From Pegoplata infirma (taxonomy: Eukaryota; Arthropoda; Insecta; Diptera; Anthomyiidae), in NCBI GenBank assembly GCA_963921195.1, contig OY992536.1, positions 178,444,995 to 178,508,994 on the forward strand: a stretch of DNA of 64,000 nucleotides. The letters are read 5' to 3'. Below, one piece after another: positions 1-11,131 of this stretch (position 1 is the first letter of the stretch; each line of letters begins with the position of its first letter). A program made the position numbers and the translations under genes. The notes beneath the pieces are model-generated. The model was not told the DNA's origin. It saw only the letters and a list, made by a program, of their open reading frames with translations, and did not search any database.

Positions 1-180
1 ATTCTTAGGATGCTGAAGCTTGACATTTATATTCGTCGGGTATTCATAGATTGTATTGGTTATATCCTTATAACTATCTGAATTTTGCAAGAAATTTCCT
101 GTTCAAGGAGACCAAAATACTTTTGAAAATGTACTCAACATGTCAGTGCAAAAACCGTGTAGAGTAGTGTTATAGTTCGA
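1..180. repeat. Degenerate interspersed repeat fragment
   Basis: The stretch with TTTTGCAAGAAATTTCCTG and the later GTGCAAAAACCGTG recurs at 53408-53612. The first motif is in the opposite orientation there, and the phrase 'rate of TTATAAGGACATAACC' type sequence is shared as a reverse complement. It is a fragment of an older dispersed element cut by the window edge. No coding potential is visible. Confidence 0.55.
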
Positions 181-249
181 AAATTTGTAAATTTAGTTTA
201 GAAATATAATAAAATTGATTAAAAAATTTCTAATTACATGTGAACATAC

Positions 250-1375
250 ATTCAAAAAATGTCTTAGTATATTTAAGAAGTTTCTATTTGTATCTGAAAT
301 TTCCATTTATACATACATATTTAAAAAATTTGTATTTTAGAAATTATGATTTTCATTTATATTTAAAAAATTTGCATTTACGTTTCAGAAATTTCCAATT
401 GAATTTCAGAAATTTGTATTTCAAATTTTTCTAAATGCTTTCTAAAAAATTTCATTTGTATATAAAAATCATCCACTTGTATTTTAAAAATTTTTTAATG
501 CTGTTCAGAAAATTCCATTTGTATTTAAAAAATTTCCATTTGTTTTTCAAAATATTCCAAATGCTTTTCTACACTCATAGAAATCCTACAGTATTCCTTA
601 CTAAAAAGTTGGTAGTTATTACTAATTGTTAGTATTAAAGGGCCCTACAACGCGTTAGTCAATTTTTACTAACGCAGTTATAAAAAAACGGTAAACAAAA
701 TTAAAAGCGAAAACCTATCCAAAATCGATTTTGAAAAATTTTTTAACAAAAAAAATTGTTTCAAAAATATATAATTATTGAGCTTGATAGCTGGCAATGA
801 TCTATTTCGGAAATTTAAAAAAAAAATATACATTTAGTTTTTTTCAACGAAAATTTGCTATGTGCGTTTGAAAAAAAAAAAAAATCTTCAAAAATGTAAA
901 TTTTACCATATTAGGTGTCAAAAATAATTTTCCAAATTTTTTAAAATTACTAACAAAAATTATTAAAAAATCGGTAAAAAATCAGTATTCAGTAAAGTTA
1001 AAAGTATTCCAATTTCAAAAAAATAACTAAATTTATACTGTAAAGCTAAATTTATACTGTAAATTACTAAAAAAGTAGTATATTTAAAGTTATAACACTT
1101 TTACTGTATTTTTTACTGTAGGATTATTTTGAGTGTAAAAGAATTCCATTTGCATTTTAAAATTTTCTAAATGCTTTTCAATTATTATTTTTTGAAATGC
1201 AAATGAAATTTTTTGAGAAGAAAATTTTGAAAAACGAATGGAAAATTTTGAAATACAAATACATATGTGTAGATATTTTTAAAATACATACGGAATTTTC
1301 TGAAAAGCATTTAGAAAATTTCGAAATGTAAAAAAACAATTTGTAATTGTGAAATATTCTAAAAAACATTTATAA
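250..1375. repeat. AT-rich minisatellite (ATTTCCATTTGTATTT-like), interrupted by a MITE
   Basis: Units of roughly 18-20 bp built on AAATTTCCATTTGTATTT run through about 250-570 and resume at 1138. From about 1184 the same unit appears as its reverse complement (AAATACAAATGGAAATTT type), so the array is partly a hairpin. The interruption is the TA-flanked element at 572-1135. Short open frames rich in Phe, Tyr, Leu and His here come only from the repeat. Confidence 0.6.
572..1135. mobile_element. MITE of the CACTCA..TGAGTG family, TA-flanked
   Basis: The element begins CACTCATAGAAATCC and ends TTATTTTGAGTG, with TA on each side (570-571 and 1136-1137). Its interior is rich in TTACTAAAAA and GTAAATTTAC motifs. 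Other members sit at 11752-11979, 25945-27312, 38194-39882 and 55059-55428. A 2-bp TA (or TG) duplication suggests Tc1/mariner-type mobilisation. There is no transposase frame. Confidence 0.65.
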
Positions 1376-1385
1376 AATATTTTTA

Positions 1386-1686
1386 AATGGAAATATGTAA
1401 AACATATTCGATTAAAGTATTATTGTTCGAGGCCCAAAAATATTACTATTTATAATATTCTCATAATAGTTTATTTTTTTTTTAATTTATTACTTTACTC
1501 ATCTATAGTATATCTGTACTGATCAGTTGAGATGAGTAACTTTTTAAAAGCAATAAATTAAAAAAAAATAATCTATTTTGAGATTTTAAGAAATAGAAAT
1601 ATTTTTGGGCCTCGAACTAGAATATTTTAATCGAATTTGTTTTTTGGGCCTCGATTAATCGAATTTGTTTTACATATTTCCATTCA
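1386..1686. mobile_element. Small palindromic MITE
   Basis: Inverted arms of about 50 bp: GTAAAACATATTCGATTAA followed by GTTCGAGGCCCAAAAATATT on the left, mirrored by AATATTTTTGGGCCTCGAAC and later TTCGATTAATCG..GTTTTAC on the right. The right arm contains the GGGCCTCG block twice. The centre is AT-rich filler. The TSD is not clear. Confidence 0.55.
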
Positions 1687-1934
1687 AAAATATTTTTTTT
1701 GTACCTTTTGGTACTAAAAATAAAATAACAACATTTATGTAAATCATATCTATAAATTTCTTAGATATAGTTACAATTCAGCATTAAATTGTATTTCGAT
1801 TAATTTTCAGGATTCCATAGCCATAGCAACGCTGAGATGTAATCCATGGTTCCCCGGAGTTTGAAAAAAAAAAATGACTATCAACATGACAAAAATTTAA
1901 ATTTTATACTTCATGCATTATTTAATTAATAAAA

Positions 1935-2133
1935 GGTACTTTCCACTATCACACTTTTCCATTATACACATCAAAATTTACCAACTTCCTAAAGATTTTT
2001 GGATTCTTTTTTGATTGAAACCTAGTCGTATCTAATAAGTGAACAATTTCTGACCAAATTTTTAAAAAAAATATTTCGCTAACATGGTGAAATTACGCTT
2101 GTATAATGTAAATGTGTGATAGTGAAAAGTACC
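1935..2133. mobile_element. ~200-bp MITE with GGTACTTT terminal inverted repeats
   Basis: The left end GGTACTTTCCACTATCACAC and the reverse complement of the right end, GGTACTTTTCACTATCACAC, match at almost every position over about 33 bp. The interior is non-coding. Flanks are AT-rich and the TSD cannot be fixed. Confidence 0.65.
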
Positions 2134-3677
2134 CTTAACAAAATAAAAATTTTATGAATCCATTTTCGGATTCATTTCGATCCCAAATATTAAAAACAAT
2201 AGAGTTCTAATGAGTGGAAAAGAAGGTAATTTACTTGCAAGGATTTCCAAAAATTTCTATTTTCATACATATAACATATTACATGTTAAACAAAATTACT
2301 GCAATTTATATACGTTTTTTGAAATTTTGTAGTATTTTGTCTCAATTAAAATTTCATATATTATATTATTCCCCATTTACATACTTACAACGATTTCCAT
2401 TGATTATTTCAGTTAGGAAACAGTGGGCACCTAGTTGGCTTGACATTAGAGCTATATGCAACGTTAAAGGTGTTCCCTCCAATAATACTCTCTAGGAGTA
2501 TTTAACTGAAAATATCAGACTTGGTCACAACTTATTACGCCCGGAGGTAGCCTAGCTTAGGAATGTACTTACTTTATTGCAAAACAGTTTGGAATAAGTA
2601 AATACATTTTTATGTTTGAGCTGTTGGAAAATTATGTTGTTTGTTGTTTTGAATGCAAAATGGTTTAACTACAAAATGTTCGATTTTAAAAATGTATACA
2701 AAAATTTACAGTAATTTTATACAGTTTAATTTTTTAACATCATTTGACTGGAGGCATTATATTCTTTTTATAGTTTTTTGGGAAATCACAACAAGTAAAA
2801 TTCTTCTTCACATTATTGTTTAAAACGCTATTGTTAGTAATATTTCGGAGACAACAGACCGATCCTAAAGATTGTCAGTGATTTAAAAAATAACAAAATG
2901 ACAATATATTGTATGCAAAATAATGTAATTTTGTGATATTTTAAGTCACTGACAATTTAAGAACCGGGCCTAAAAAATGTGTTTTATTTTAAGTCTTTTA
3001 TAACGTCGTTTATAAACCTAGTATAAATTTGACATTGCCATGAGTAGGGTGCAATTTGATGACTTATGCTCTATAATTTTTCATATTTTTGTTATTTAAG
3101 GTTTGTGCTCTTGCTTACATCGTTTGAATTTTTGTTTGCGTTGCCAACTCCTTTAAAAAAATATTGTTTTTAAAATCGGTTTTAGTCTTTGATTTTTTAT
3201 GGCAACGTAATTAAAAAATGTGGCGAAGGCTTTTCATTCGAATGAAAATTAAATTTTTTCAATTTCCATTTGTTCTGGAAATGAAAATTGAAAAAAATAT
3301 AATTTACAATTTGCAGAAAAAATTGTAATTAAAATACAAATTATAATTTGAAACAAATTGTAATTTCCCATGTATGATATACAGTCACTCCTCCTAAGTC
3401 CAGGTTTCGAAAAATTTTAAAACCAAAAATAATTTTTTTTTTTTTCACAAATTTTTCACAAATTTTTGACAACTTTTTTGATGACATTTTTTTGCAAAAA
3501 CGATTTTAACCAAAATTTAAACAGAAACAAAAATTTTGTTTTTCACAAAAAAAAAATTTCTGAAATTTTATTTTACCAATTTTGTGACATTTTGTGACAT
3601 TTTGTGACATTTAACATATTTTCTACTGTACCCAGGGAATTGGAAAATTATATTTTTTGGCACAAATAAAAATCAAG
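2134..3677. other. AT-rich intergenic DNA, no gene seen
   Basis: It holds a short hairpin at 2859-2968 (CCGATCCTAAAGATTGTCAG against CTGACAATTTAAGAACCGGG), a possible small MITE, and a run of three 12-bp units TTTTGTGACATT at about 3579-3612. Short open frames, including one at 2214-2495, show no recognisable protein features. Confidence 0.5.
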
Positions 3678-4362
3678 TAATACTGTTTGATCGTTTATAT
3701 GACTGTTCAACAGCCAATATTAAACATGAACCGGATGATATACATACGTATGAAAGTAGAGATCATTAAGATTAAGTAAAACTGCATTCACAGTTTTTCA
3801 TTTCGTTTTTTTCGTGATTGTGTTTTTTTAAAGGACTTTGAAATTTTAAAGGATAAATTTTGTAATATTTTTAAAATATTTGTACTTGTCCTAGAATGCC
3901 ACTGGTGATGGCAAATGAAAGAGGAGGATCTCCCCTAATTTTTCCATCTTTTTATTTTGCCATATCAGAATAAAGGGATATGAATAAAGTCATTCAAAAC
4001 TTTATCAAAATATTTTGTTGAAAATTTTGAATGATATTGAAGGATACATTTTTGAAAAAACGTAACTTATCTGCTTTTTCCTGATATGTAAAAATAATAA
4101 AATATAAAAATTGGAAAATTAGGGGAGATCCTCCTCCTTCGTTTGCTATCACTAGTGGTATCCCAGGAGAAGTACAAATATTAAAAAAATATTTTACAGA
4201 AATGAAATCCTCTAAATCTTTGAAGTCCTTTTAAAAGGAAACATAATCACGAAATGAAAAACTGTAAATGCAGTTTTACTACATTTAGTTCCTACTTTCA
4301 AACGTATATTGTCCACTTCGTGTTTAACAACTTTTTCTTTAATTTTTGTCGGATAGTGTATT
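3678..4362. mobile_element. Foldback element, family with GAGGAGGATC arms (copy 1)
   Basis: Long imperfect inverted repeat. The left arm contains AGTAAAACTGCATTCACAG, then GGCAAATGAAAGAGGAGGAT. The right arm mirrors these as ATCCTCCTCCTTCGTTTGC and CTGTAAATGCAGTTTTACT. Related DNA occurs at 28440-28870 (partial) and 35605-36515 (split by another insertion). Copies differ considerably, so the family is old. No transposase frame. Confidence 0.7.
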
Positions 4363-5102
4363 ATAAAAAATAAATTTGTAAACGTTTATTGCGAACTTAG
4401 TAAAAAGTTTATAACAAATTTTTACTGGAAATAATTGTAGCACTTGTATACTTTAAATCATAAATTGTCTTCCATTAAACCGATTTCTTCCATATTAACA
4501 CATATTAATATACAAAAAATTAAAATATCTATCGGACATTTCAAGATCGACTTAAAATCGGAAAAGGGTTTTGTTCAAGAAAATGCCTGACCGAGAGACA
4601 TAGCTAGATTAACTAAAAATCTATCGAGGATACTAATTATACATTTATAAACCTTTTCGATCCCTAAACCTAGATTTCCATATGCCACAAATGTAATCAC
4701 TTTATAAGTTTTCCTCCCTATAACTGACAATAAGTTGAGAGTAAAATATAAAAAAAAAAACTGTCAATTAGTTAGGTGCTGTCAAAATTATTTCCACTAA
4801 CAATAAATATGTACTAAAAATTATTTTCTATTTTCCATAACCATATTTGGTTAGACAACTATAAGGACATAACTATCTCTATTTCTATGTCTATAGATTC
4901 TTTTTTTTTTTCTGGATAACTTGTCAATGAACATAAATTCAAATTAAAACATTATTCAAGCATAAAATGATGTCTATATGTTCATATAATGCTCGCCGCA
5001 TATATCAGCCAACCATTCATATATGATTATTAAATATATAACCAAATCATCTATCTCTCTATCTCCCTAACTCTAAAACTATTTAATATTTAGTCACAAA
5101 GA
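4363..5102. other. AT-rich DNA without recognised feature
   Basis: No open frame of note and no repeat matching elsewhere in the window. Possible unique intergenic sequence into which the CAAGAACA foldback at 5110 inserted. Confidence 0.4.
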
Positions 5103-5109
5103 GTCAAAT

Positions 5110-5571
5110 CAAGAACAATATATATAAGAGGATATTCAATGTTCTAACGCCAAAATAAGTTTGGCGTCTTGGTGTCTTGGCGTTTCTTACATAGGCCAAA
5201 ATGAAAGGGTGTCAGGTGTTTTTTGCGTTTTGGCGTCTCGGCATCACTTACTTAGGCACAAAATAAACTGATGTCTCTGTTTGGCGTCATGACATTTTTG
5301 GAGATTAGGGGATATTTAGGGGAGATTTATTGTTCTTGGGTGATAGTGGTGATCAAGAACAATAAATCTCCCCTAATCTCCAAAAATGCCATGACGCCAA
5401 ACAGAGACATCAGTTTATTTTGTGCCTAAGTAAGTGATGCCGAGACGCCAAAACGCAAAAAACACCTGACACCCTTTCATTTTGGCCTATGTAAGAAACG
5501 CCAAGACGCCAAGACGCCAAACTTATTTTGGCGTTAGAACATTGAATATCCTCTTATATATATTGTTCTTG
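5110..5571. mobile_element. CAAGAACA foldback element, copy 1
   Basis: Near-perfect hairpin starting CAAGAACAATATATA and ending TATTGTTCTTG. The flanks carry GTCAAAT at 5103-5109 and 5572-5578, a 7-bp match that may be a worn 8-bp TSD. Each arm is itself bounded by CAAGAACAATA and TTGTTCTTG (5110-5338 and 5354-5571), separated by a 15-bp spacer GGTGATAGTGGTGAT. It therefore looks like two head-to-head copies of a ~230-bp MITE moving as a unit. The arms are rich in TTTGGCGT and CTTGGCGT direct motifs. An 8-bp TSD suggests a hAT- or P-type transposase; none is encoded. Confidence 0.85.
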
Positions 5572-5666
5572 GTCAAATGGTACGAGTGGAGGCAGCCGGC
5601 AGCATCAGCAGCAGCAGCATAATATGAAACTTGTTGCAATCATTGTCAATGTTAAACTGTTAATAC

Positions 5667-6642
5667 CAAGAACAATATATATAAGAGGATATTCAATGTT
5701 ATAACCAAGAACAATATATATAAGAGGATATTCAATGTTATAACGCCAAAATAAGTTTGGCGTCTTGGCGTCTTGGCGTTTCTTACATAGGCCAAAATGA
5801 AAGGGTGTCAGGTGTTTTTTGCGTTTTGGCGTCTCGGCATCACTTACTTAGGCACAAAATAAACTGATGTCTCTGTTTGGCGTCATGGCATTTTTGGAGA
5901 TTAGGGGAGATTGAGGGGAGATTTAGGGGAGATTTATTGTTCTTGGGTGATAGTGGTGATCAAGAACAATAAATCTCCCCTAAATCTCCCCTAATCACCA
6001 AAAATGCCATGACGCCAAACAGAGACATCAGTTTATTTTGTGCCTAAGTAAGTGATGCCGAGACGCCAAAACGCAAAAAACACCTGACACCCTTTCATTT
6101 TGGCCTATGTAAGAAACGCCAAGACGCCAAGACGCCAAACTTATTTTGGCGTTAGAACATTGAATATCCTCTTATATATATTGTTCTTGGTTATAACGCC
6201 AAAATAAGTTTGGCGTCTTGGCGTCTTGGCGTTTCTTACATAGGCCAAAATGAAAGGGTGTCAGGTGTTTTTTGCGTTTTGGCGTCTCGGCATCACTTAC
6301 TTAGGCACAAAATAAACTGATGTCTCTGTTTGGCGTCATGGCATTTTTGGAGATTAGGGGAGATTGAGGGGAGATTTAGGGGAGATTTATTGTTCTTGGG
6401 TGATAGTGGTGATCAAGAACAATAAATCTCCCCTAAATCTCCCCTAATCACCAAAAATGCCATGACGCCAAACAGAGACATCAGTTTATTTTGTGCCTAA
6501 GTAAGTGATGCCGAGACGCCAAAACGCAAAAAACACCTGACACCCTTTCATTTTGGCCTATGTAAGAAACGCCAAGACGCCAAGACGCCAAACTTATTTT
6601 GGCGTTAGAACATTGAATATCCTCTTATATATATTGTTCTTG
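5667..6642. mobile_element. CAAGAACA foldback element, copy 2 (outer, interrupted)
   Basis: Its TSD is a perfect GTTAATAC at 5659-5666 and 6643-6650. The first 39 bp (5667-5705) are separated from the remainder (6198-6642) by an inserted sister copy plus the duplicated target. With the insert removed the outer copy is 484 bp, the same length as the inner copy. Arms match copy 1 closely apart from extra AGGGGAGATT units near the loop. Confidence 0.88.
5706..6189. mobile_element. CAAGAACA foldback element, copy 3 (inserted into copy 2)
   Basis: A complete 484-bp copy flanked by perfect 8-bp TSDs GTTATAAC at 5698-5705 and 6190-6197. These are internal bases of the outer element. The nested self-insertion and near identity to its host imply recent activity. 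The two perfect targets GTTATAAC and GTTAATAC share a near-palindromic GTTA...AC form. Confidence 0.9.
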
Positions 6643-6650
6643 GTTAATAC

Positions 6651-7739
6651 CACGGCATTGCTAATTACAATTGACATTGATTAGCATTTCTACACCAATA
6701 TAACATGAGTCTTAACTACATGTAATGAGTTTTAAAACGCATTTACTAGATATGGAATACAACAAGAACTAACATCGTATGTTCCGAATACGTTTGCTCC
6801 AAAATGCGAATGCATTCAAGCACATATGAATGAACTACATCGTTTACAATTGTATGTAGAAATGAAAGAAATGACAGGTGAAATATTATTTTGATACGAT
6901 TTTTTTTAACTAAAAAAGTTTAAATAAATTCTGAAAAAATTTTGCTGCTGAAAGATTTTTTTAGATTCTGACACATTTTTTTTTCACAAAATATGACTTC
7001 AAACAACAAAATAAAAATCCAGCCAAAAATTTAATATTCCCTCAAATCACAATACTAAATTTATCATTTTTTGTAAAATTAATGAAAATTTGTAAAAAAA
7101 ACTTTACTACTTTTTTACTAATCCTTACTTGTTTCTAGTAATTCTTTTTATTAATTCTTTAAAAACTATTGATTTTTTTTGCAGATTTTTTAAAAAAAAA
7201 TTCAGTTGATTTTTTAAAATTATCGTATTAAATTTAAATAATTATTTTGTAAATTTTACAAATTAAGTTAGTAAATTTTGTAAAAAAATTTTTAAATTAA
7301 ATATAATTTTTTTTACTTAAATATTTGGTAATTTAAAAAAACATTAAAAAAATATATTTTTAATTATCCTATTTGACAAAAATTCCTAGTAATTTTACAA
7401 GCTTTTTACCAACAATTTTGTAATTTTACAAGATTTTACCAATAAAGTTGTAAATTTAAAAATTATTTGCCACGATAAAATTTACAAGGAAGTTTCGTAA
7501 CTTTACTAAATTTTTTGTTACCTCTTATCTGACGAGAATTCCTAGTAATATTACAAACTTTTTACCAATAATTTTGTATGTTTACAAGCATTTTACTAAT
7601 AAAATTGTAAATTTACAGTTTTTTTGAAGCAATTGAAATAACAAGGAATTCTCGTGAATTTACTAGATTTTTTTTGTAAACTTATCTTGGAAATTTGTAA
7701 AATTACCAAAAAAATTGTAAAATAACAAAAAAAATTTGT
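6651..7739. repeat. AT-rich low-complexity DNA with GTAAATTTACAA motifs
   Basis: 6651-7050 shows nothing recognisable. From about 7060 the sequence is dense in TTTTACCAATAAAATTGTAA, TTCCTAGTAATTTTACAAG and similar motifs. These also fill the interiors of the CACTCA MITEs, so this is probably an end-less relative of that family. No gene seen. Confidence 0.45.
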
Positions 7740-9571
7740 TTGGTAAAAAACAAGGAAAACTGTCAACTTTTAGTAAACCGGGATTACGAGACTTTTCCTA
7801 GTAAATTGACAAAGTTTTTTTGTGTGTATTTTTTTTTTGGATCAATACTTTGGAAGATATGGGCGTTTAAAAAAAGCGTTTTTTTTTTAATATTGACTTT
7901 TAGACAGTTTTTTAACATTTTTGTACTCGGAAACCGTATGTCGTACTAAAAAACTTATAAAAATAATATTGTAGATAAAATTATGAAGATTTTAAATTTA
8001 GAAACAATTTTTTTTTTTTTTAATTTTAACAAAAAATGTTGAAAACCATATTTAAATGTCCTTTCTTCCTGGGAAGGACACCATGGATATCCAAAATTAA
8101 AATTTTGTATTAAAGTTTAGAATGTCCTTTTAACACTGTAAAATTTTCAGAGAGGGGTTTTTTCGTATTTTTGAGCAATTAATTTTTAAATTTAGTTAGA
8201 TTGCCAAATATTTGATTTTTTAAAAATCTATTTTTAACAAAAATTTTTGAAAACTATATTTGAATGCCATTTCTTCCTAGGAAGGACACCATGAATTTCC
8301 AAAAGAAAAATTTTGTTTTAAAGTTTAGAATGCCCTTTTAATGCTTTAAAAGTTTCAAAGAGGTGTTTTTTTTTGGTATTGTTGACTAATAAATTTCCAA
8401 AGTTTGTTAGAGAGCCAAATATTTGATATTTTTTTTAAATTTTGTCAAAAAATTAAAAAGTTGGCGCTAGACAGTTTTTTTGTACTTTTTACTCGGAAAC
8501 CGTTAGTTGTACGAAAAAACTTTCAGTGTCAATATTGTTGATAATATTATGGAGATTTTAAATTTAGAAACAAAAAAAAAAAAAATTTAAAAAAATTTAA
8601 CAATTTTGGAATCTCCTTTTATCCTATCAAGGACACCATGGATTTCCAAAACCAAAATTTGTTATTAAAGATTGGAATGTTCTTTTACCGATGTTAAAAT
8701 TTCAGGGAGGTGTTTTTTTGGTGTTGTCGATAAATTTTTAAAGTTGGTGATAAAACTAAAAATTTGATTTTTTTTGCCAAAATTTTGAAAAAAAATAAAA
8801 TATTTGGCGATCTAACAATATTTAAAAATTAATTGCTCAAAAATACGAAAAAACACCTGTCTGAAAATTTTACAGCGTTAAAAGCACATTTTCAACTTTA
8901 ATACAAAATTTTTATTTTGGAAATCCATGGTGCCCTTCCCAGGAAAAAAGGACACTCAAATACGGTTTTCAGCATTTTTTGTTGAAATTAAAAAAAAAAA
9001 ATTTCTAAATTTTAAATACCCTAGTAAAAATATTATGCTAATTTTACTAAATAGAACTAATTTGATCCGTAAAATGGTTGTATCAAATAATATCTAATTG
9101 TATTACTTTAGATCAAAAAATATAAAAATTGATACAATTTGATCCTGAATTTTGTCAAATCTAATTAGATCAAATTGATCTTATAATATCTATTTTTATA
9201 TAATTTGATGAGCAAAACCAAAATACGAATCTAATCATATATGGAGCAATATCTAACCATATAAAGTGGATCAACCGTATCAAAGTGATAGATACAATTT
9301 TATCTAAATTTATATGGAAGCATATTAAATCATATAAGATTGTATCAAATTATATATGATTATATCAGAAAATTTTTACTCGGGTATTCATCATTTTATA
9401 TACGATATGGTTTTTATAAGTTTTTTCGTACGACTTACGGTTTCCGAGCACAATAATGTAAAAAATCTGTCTAAATGTCAATATTGCCAAAAAAAAAACG
9501 ATTTTTTAAACGCCCATATCTTCCAAAGTATTGATCCAAGAAAAAAAAAAGAAAAATATGGGTTTTAACCA
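7740..9571. mobile_element. Foldback with internal tandem repeats, carrying a MITE
   Basis: The left part (7825-8230: GATCAATACTTTGGAAGATA, ACTCGGAAACCGTA, AAGGACACCATGGA) returns inverted at 8810-9550. Between them the block around AAGGACACCATGG and AGAGGTGTTTTTTTT is repeated in direct orientation near 8079, 8282 and 8628, and again inverted near 8930. So the element is a direct array followed by an inverted copy. The right arm is split by the MITE at 9019-9384. Short frames in it are non-coding shadows. Confidence 0.7.
9019..9384. mobile_element. 366-bp MITE, CCCTAGTAAAAA..TTTTTACTCGGG, TA-flanked
   Basis: Termini CCCTAGTAAAAATATT and AAAATTTTTACTCGGG are flanked by TA (9017-9018, 9385-9386). 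The mirrored arm of the host foldback near 7980-8000 shows the uninterrupted site with a single TA. The interior (ATCTAATTGTATTAC, GATCAAATTG) is the reverse complement relative of the MITE at 20214-20567. TA duplication suggests Tc1/mariner-type mobilisation. Confidence 0.8.
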
Positions 9572-9580
9572 TTTACGAAG

Positions 9581-10601
9581 GGGGGGGGGGGGGGGGGGTG
9601 AAATAAAGCCATAGGCAATAAGGTCATATGGCTTTATTACCAACCACTGTTGGAAATAAAGCCATATATGGCTTTGTTACTCATTTAAATATATTTTAAA
9701 AATGTTCATTATTTTGCGGAGAGTGTGGAAATATATTTTCACGTAAATCCTGCTACCCAAAAAAAATTATTTAGCGAAGCCGCTAAATTAATTTATGGAG
9801 TTTGAAATGGCGTACGGACATAGCGCCCAAGGTCTTATCGCCCAAAACCGTAAATGTCATATCGCCCAAGCTGCGACATATAGCCCAAAATGATAGGTCT
9901 AAAAATGTTATTTCTCGAAAAACAAAATTGACAAAAAAATCCAAAATATTTTTTTTGGGCGAAATGTCAAAATTACGACTTCTATGATTTGTGTTTTTGT
10001 AATAAAACATTTCTGCGTAGCCGGCCTTCAGCCGGGCTTAGGGATTACATACTCCATGCATTAAACCCACCCTCTCTGCAAACCAAAGCTATTTTGGTTA
10101 TCAGGCCTTTTTGAGGCATTACAAATTTGATAGCGCAAAGGCCTGCTACCCTAGAAAACTTTACTTTGCGGAGAGGGTGGGTTTAATGCATGGATTTTGT
10201 AATCCCTAACAGAAAAACTTTTTTTGTTAAACAATCTTTAAATTAAAAACCTTGCCAATAAAAAGTTGGTGCCTCTAGTTTTTAGGTTTATTAATTTAAA
10301 GATAGTCAAACAAATTTTTTTTTTTTTTGCGTAGCCGGCCTTTGGCCGGGCTTAGGGATTACAAACTTCATAAATTAATTTAGCAGCTTCGCTAAATTTA
10401 TTTTTTTTGGGTAGCAGGATTTACGGGGAAATATATTTCCAAATTTTCAACTGATATGGCTTTATTTCCACTTTGGTTGCAAAATCAATATGACTTTATT
10501 GCTCAATCGTGTTGGTAATAAAGCCATATGGCCTTATTTCCCATTGAATTGAGAAATGAGGCCATATGGCCTTATTGCCTATGGCTTTATTTCACCCCCC
10601 C
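9581..10601. mobile_element. Poly-G/poly-C-ended foldback element, 9-bp TSD
   Basis: Starts with a run of 18 G followed by TGAAATAAAGCCATAGGC and ends GCCTATGGCTTTATTTCA plus seven C. The perfect 9-bp duplication TTTACGAAG lies at 9572-9580 and 10602-10610. Arms contain repeated AAAGCCATATGGC units, and AATCCTGCTACCC mirrored by GGGTAGCAGGATT. The core has two GTAGCCGGCC..GGCCGGGCTTAGGGATTACA blocks, a GGGTTTAATGCATGG hairpin, and a short cluster of TCGCCCAA motifs (9827-9890). A 9-bp TSD would fit Mutator-like or foldback mobilisation. No transposase. Confidence 0.8.
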
Positions 10602-10610
10602 TTTACGAAG

Positions 10611-11123
10611 CTTTATCAAATAACCAAAAATAAACAAAATCGGTGATCCGTCAGTTAAATTACCCATGGATTTGCTCATGTTCCCTCTATCACTAAGTGG
10701 TGGGTATACAAAGCGGGAGGCTTGTCTGATAAAAAATGTAAAATTTTAAGAAAACGATTTGTTTTTCTTAAATTCAAGTGATAAAGTTTAAAAATATTTC
10801 TCCAATTCATTTGTAAATGGTTTAGTTATAACACGAATATAGTTTTTTTATCTTTCAGATGTTAGTGGCTGTAATCATGCATATGTATTCAGTGCTCCAA
10901 CATCATCAAAGTTAATCCCATAATTTTTTTTTCTTTCTTCATATTTTAATTTAGTCTTCAGAAATGGTAAAATTACTTTTAAAAACTGGTTTCAATTTCT
11001 AATTTTTTTTCTCGCATTTATTAAAAAATTTTAAATAATTTTTCTTCCGCAAATCTTTTTAATGTCGATAGTTAAGAACAACATCAGCATCATTTTATAT
11101 TAGAGAGAATTCTATTTTGGTGC
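10611..11123. other. Intergenic DNA without recognised feature
   Basis: No substantial open frame and no repeat relation detected within the window. Confidence 0.4.
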
Positions 11124-11131
11124 ATGTACAT

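Noticed and set aside
2214..2495. 93-codon frame with a less AT-rich C-terminal part
   Set aside because: No recognisable domain and no repeat or conservation evidence; too short to separate from chance.
5110..6642. CRISPR-like array, because of repeated TTGGCGTC units
   Set aside because: Units lie inside transposon hairpin arms, are irregularly spaced, and there are no unique spacers or cas genes; the genome is eukaryotic.
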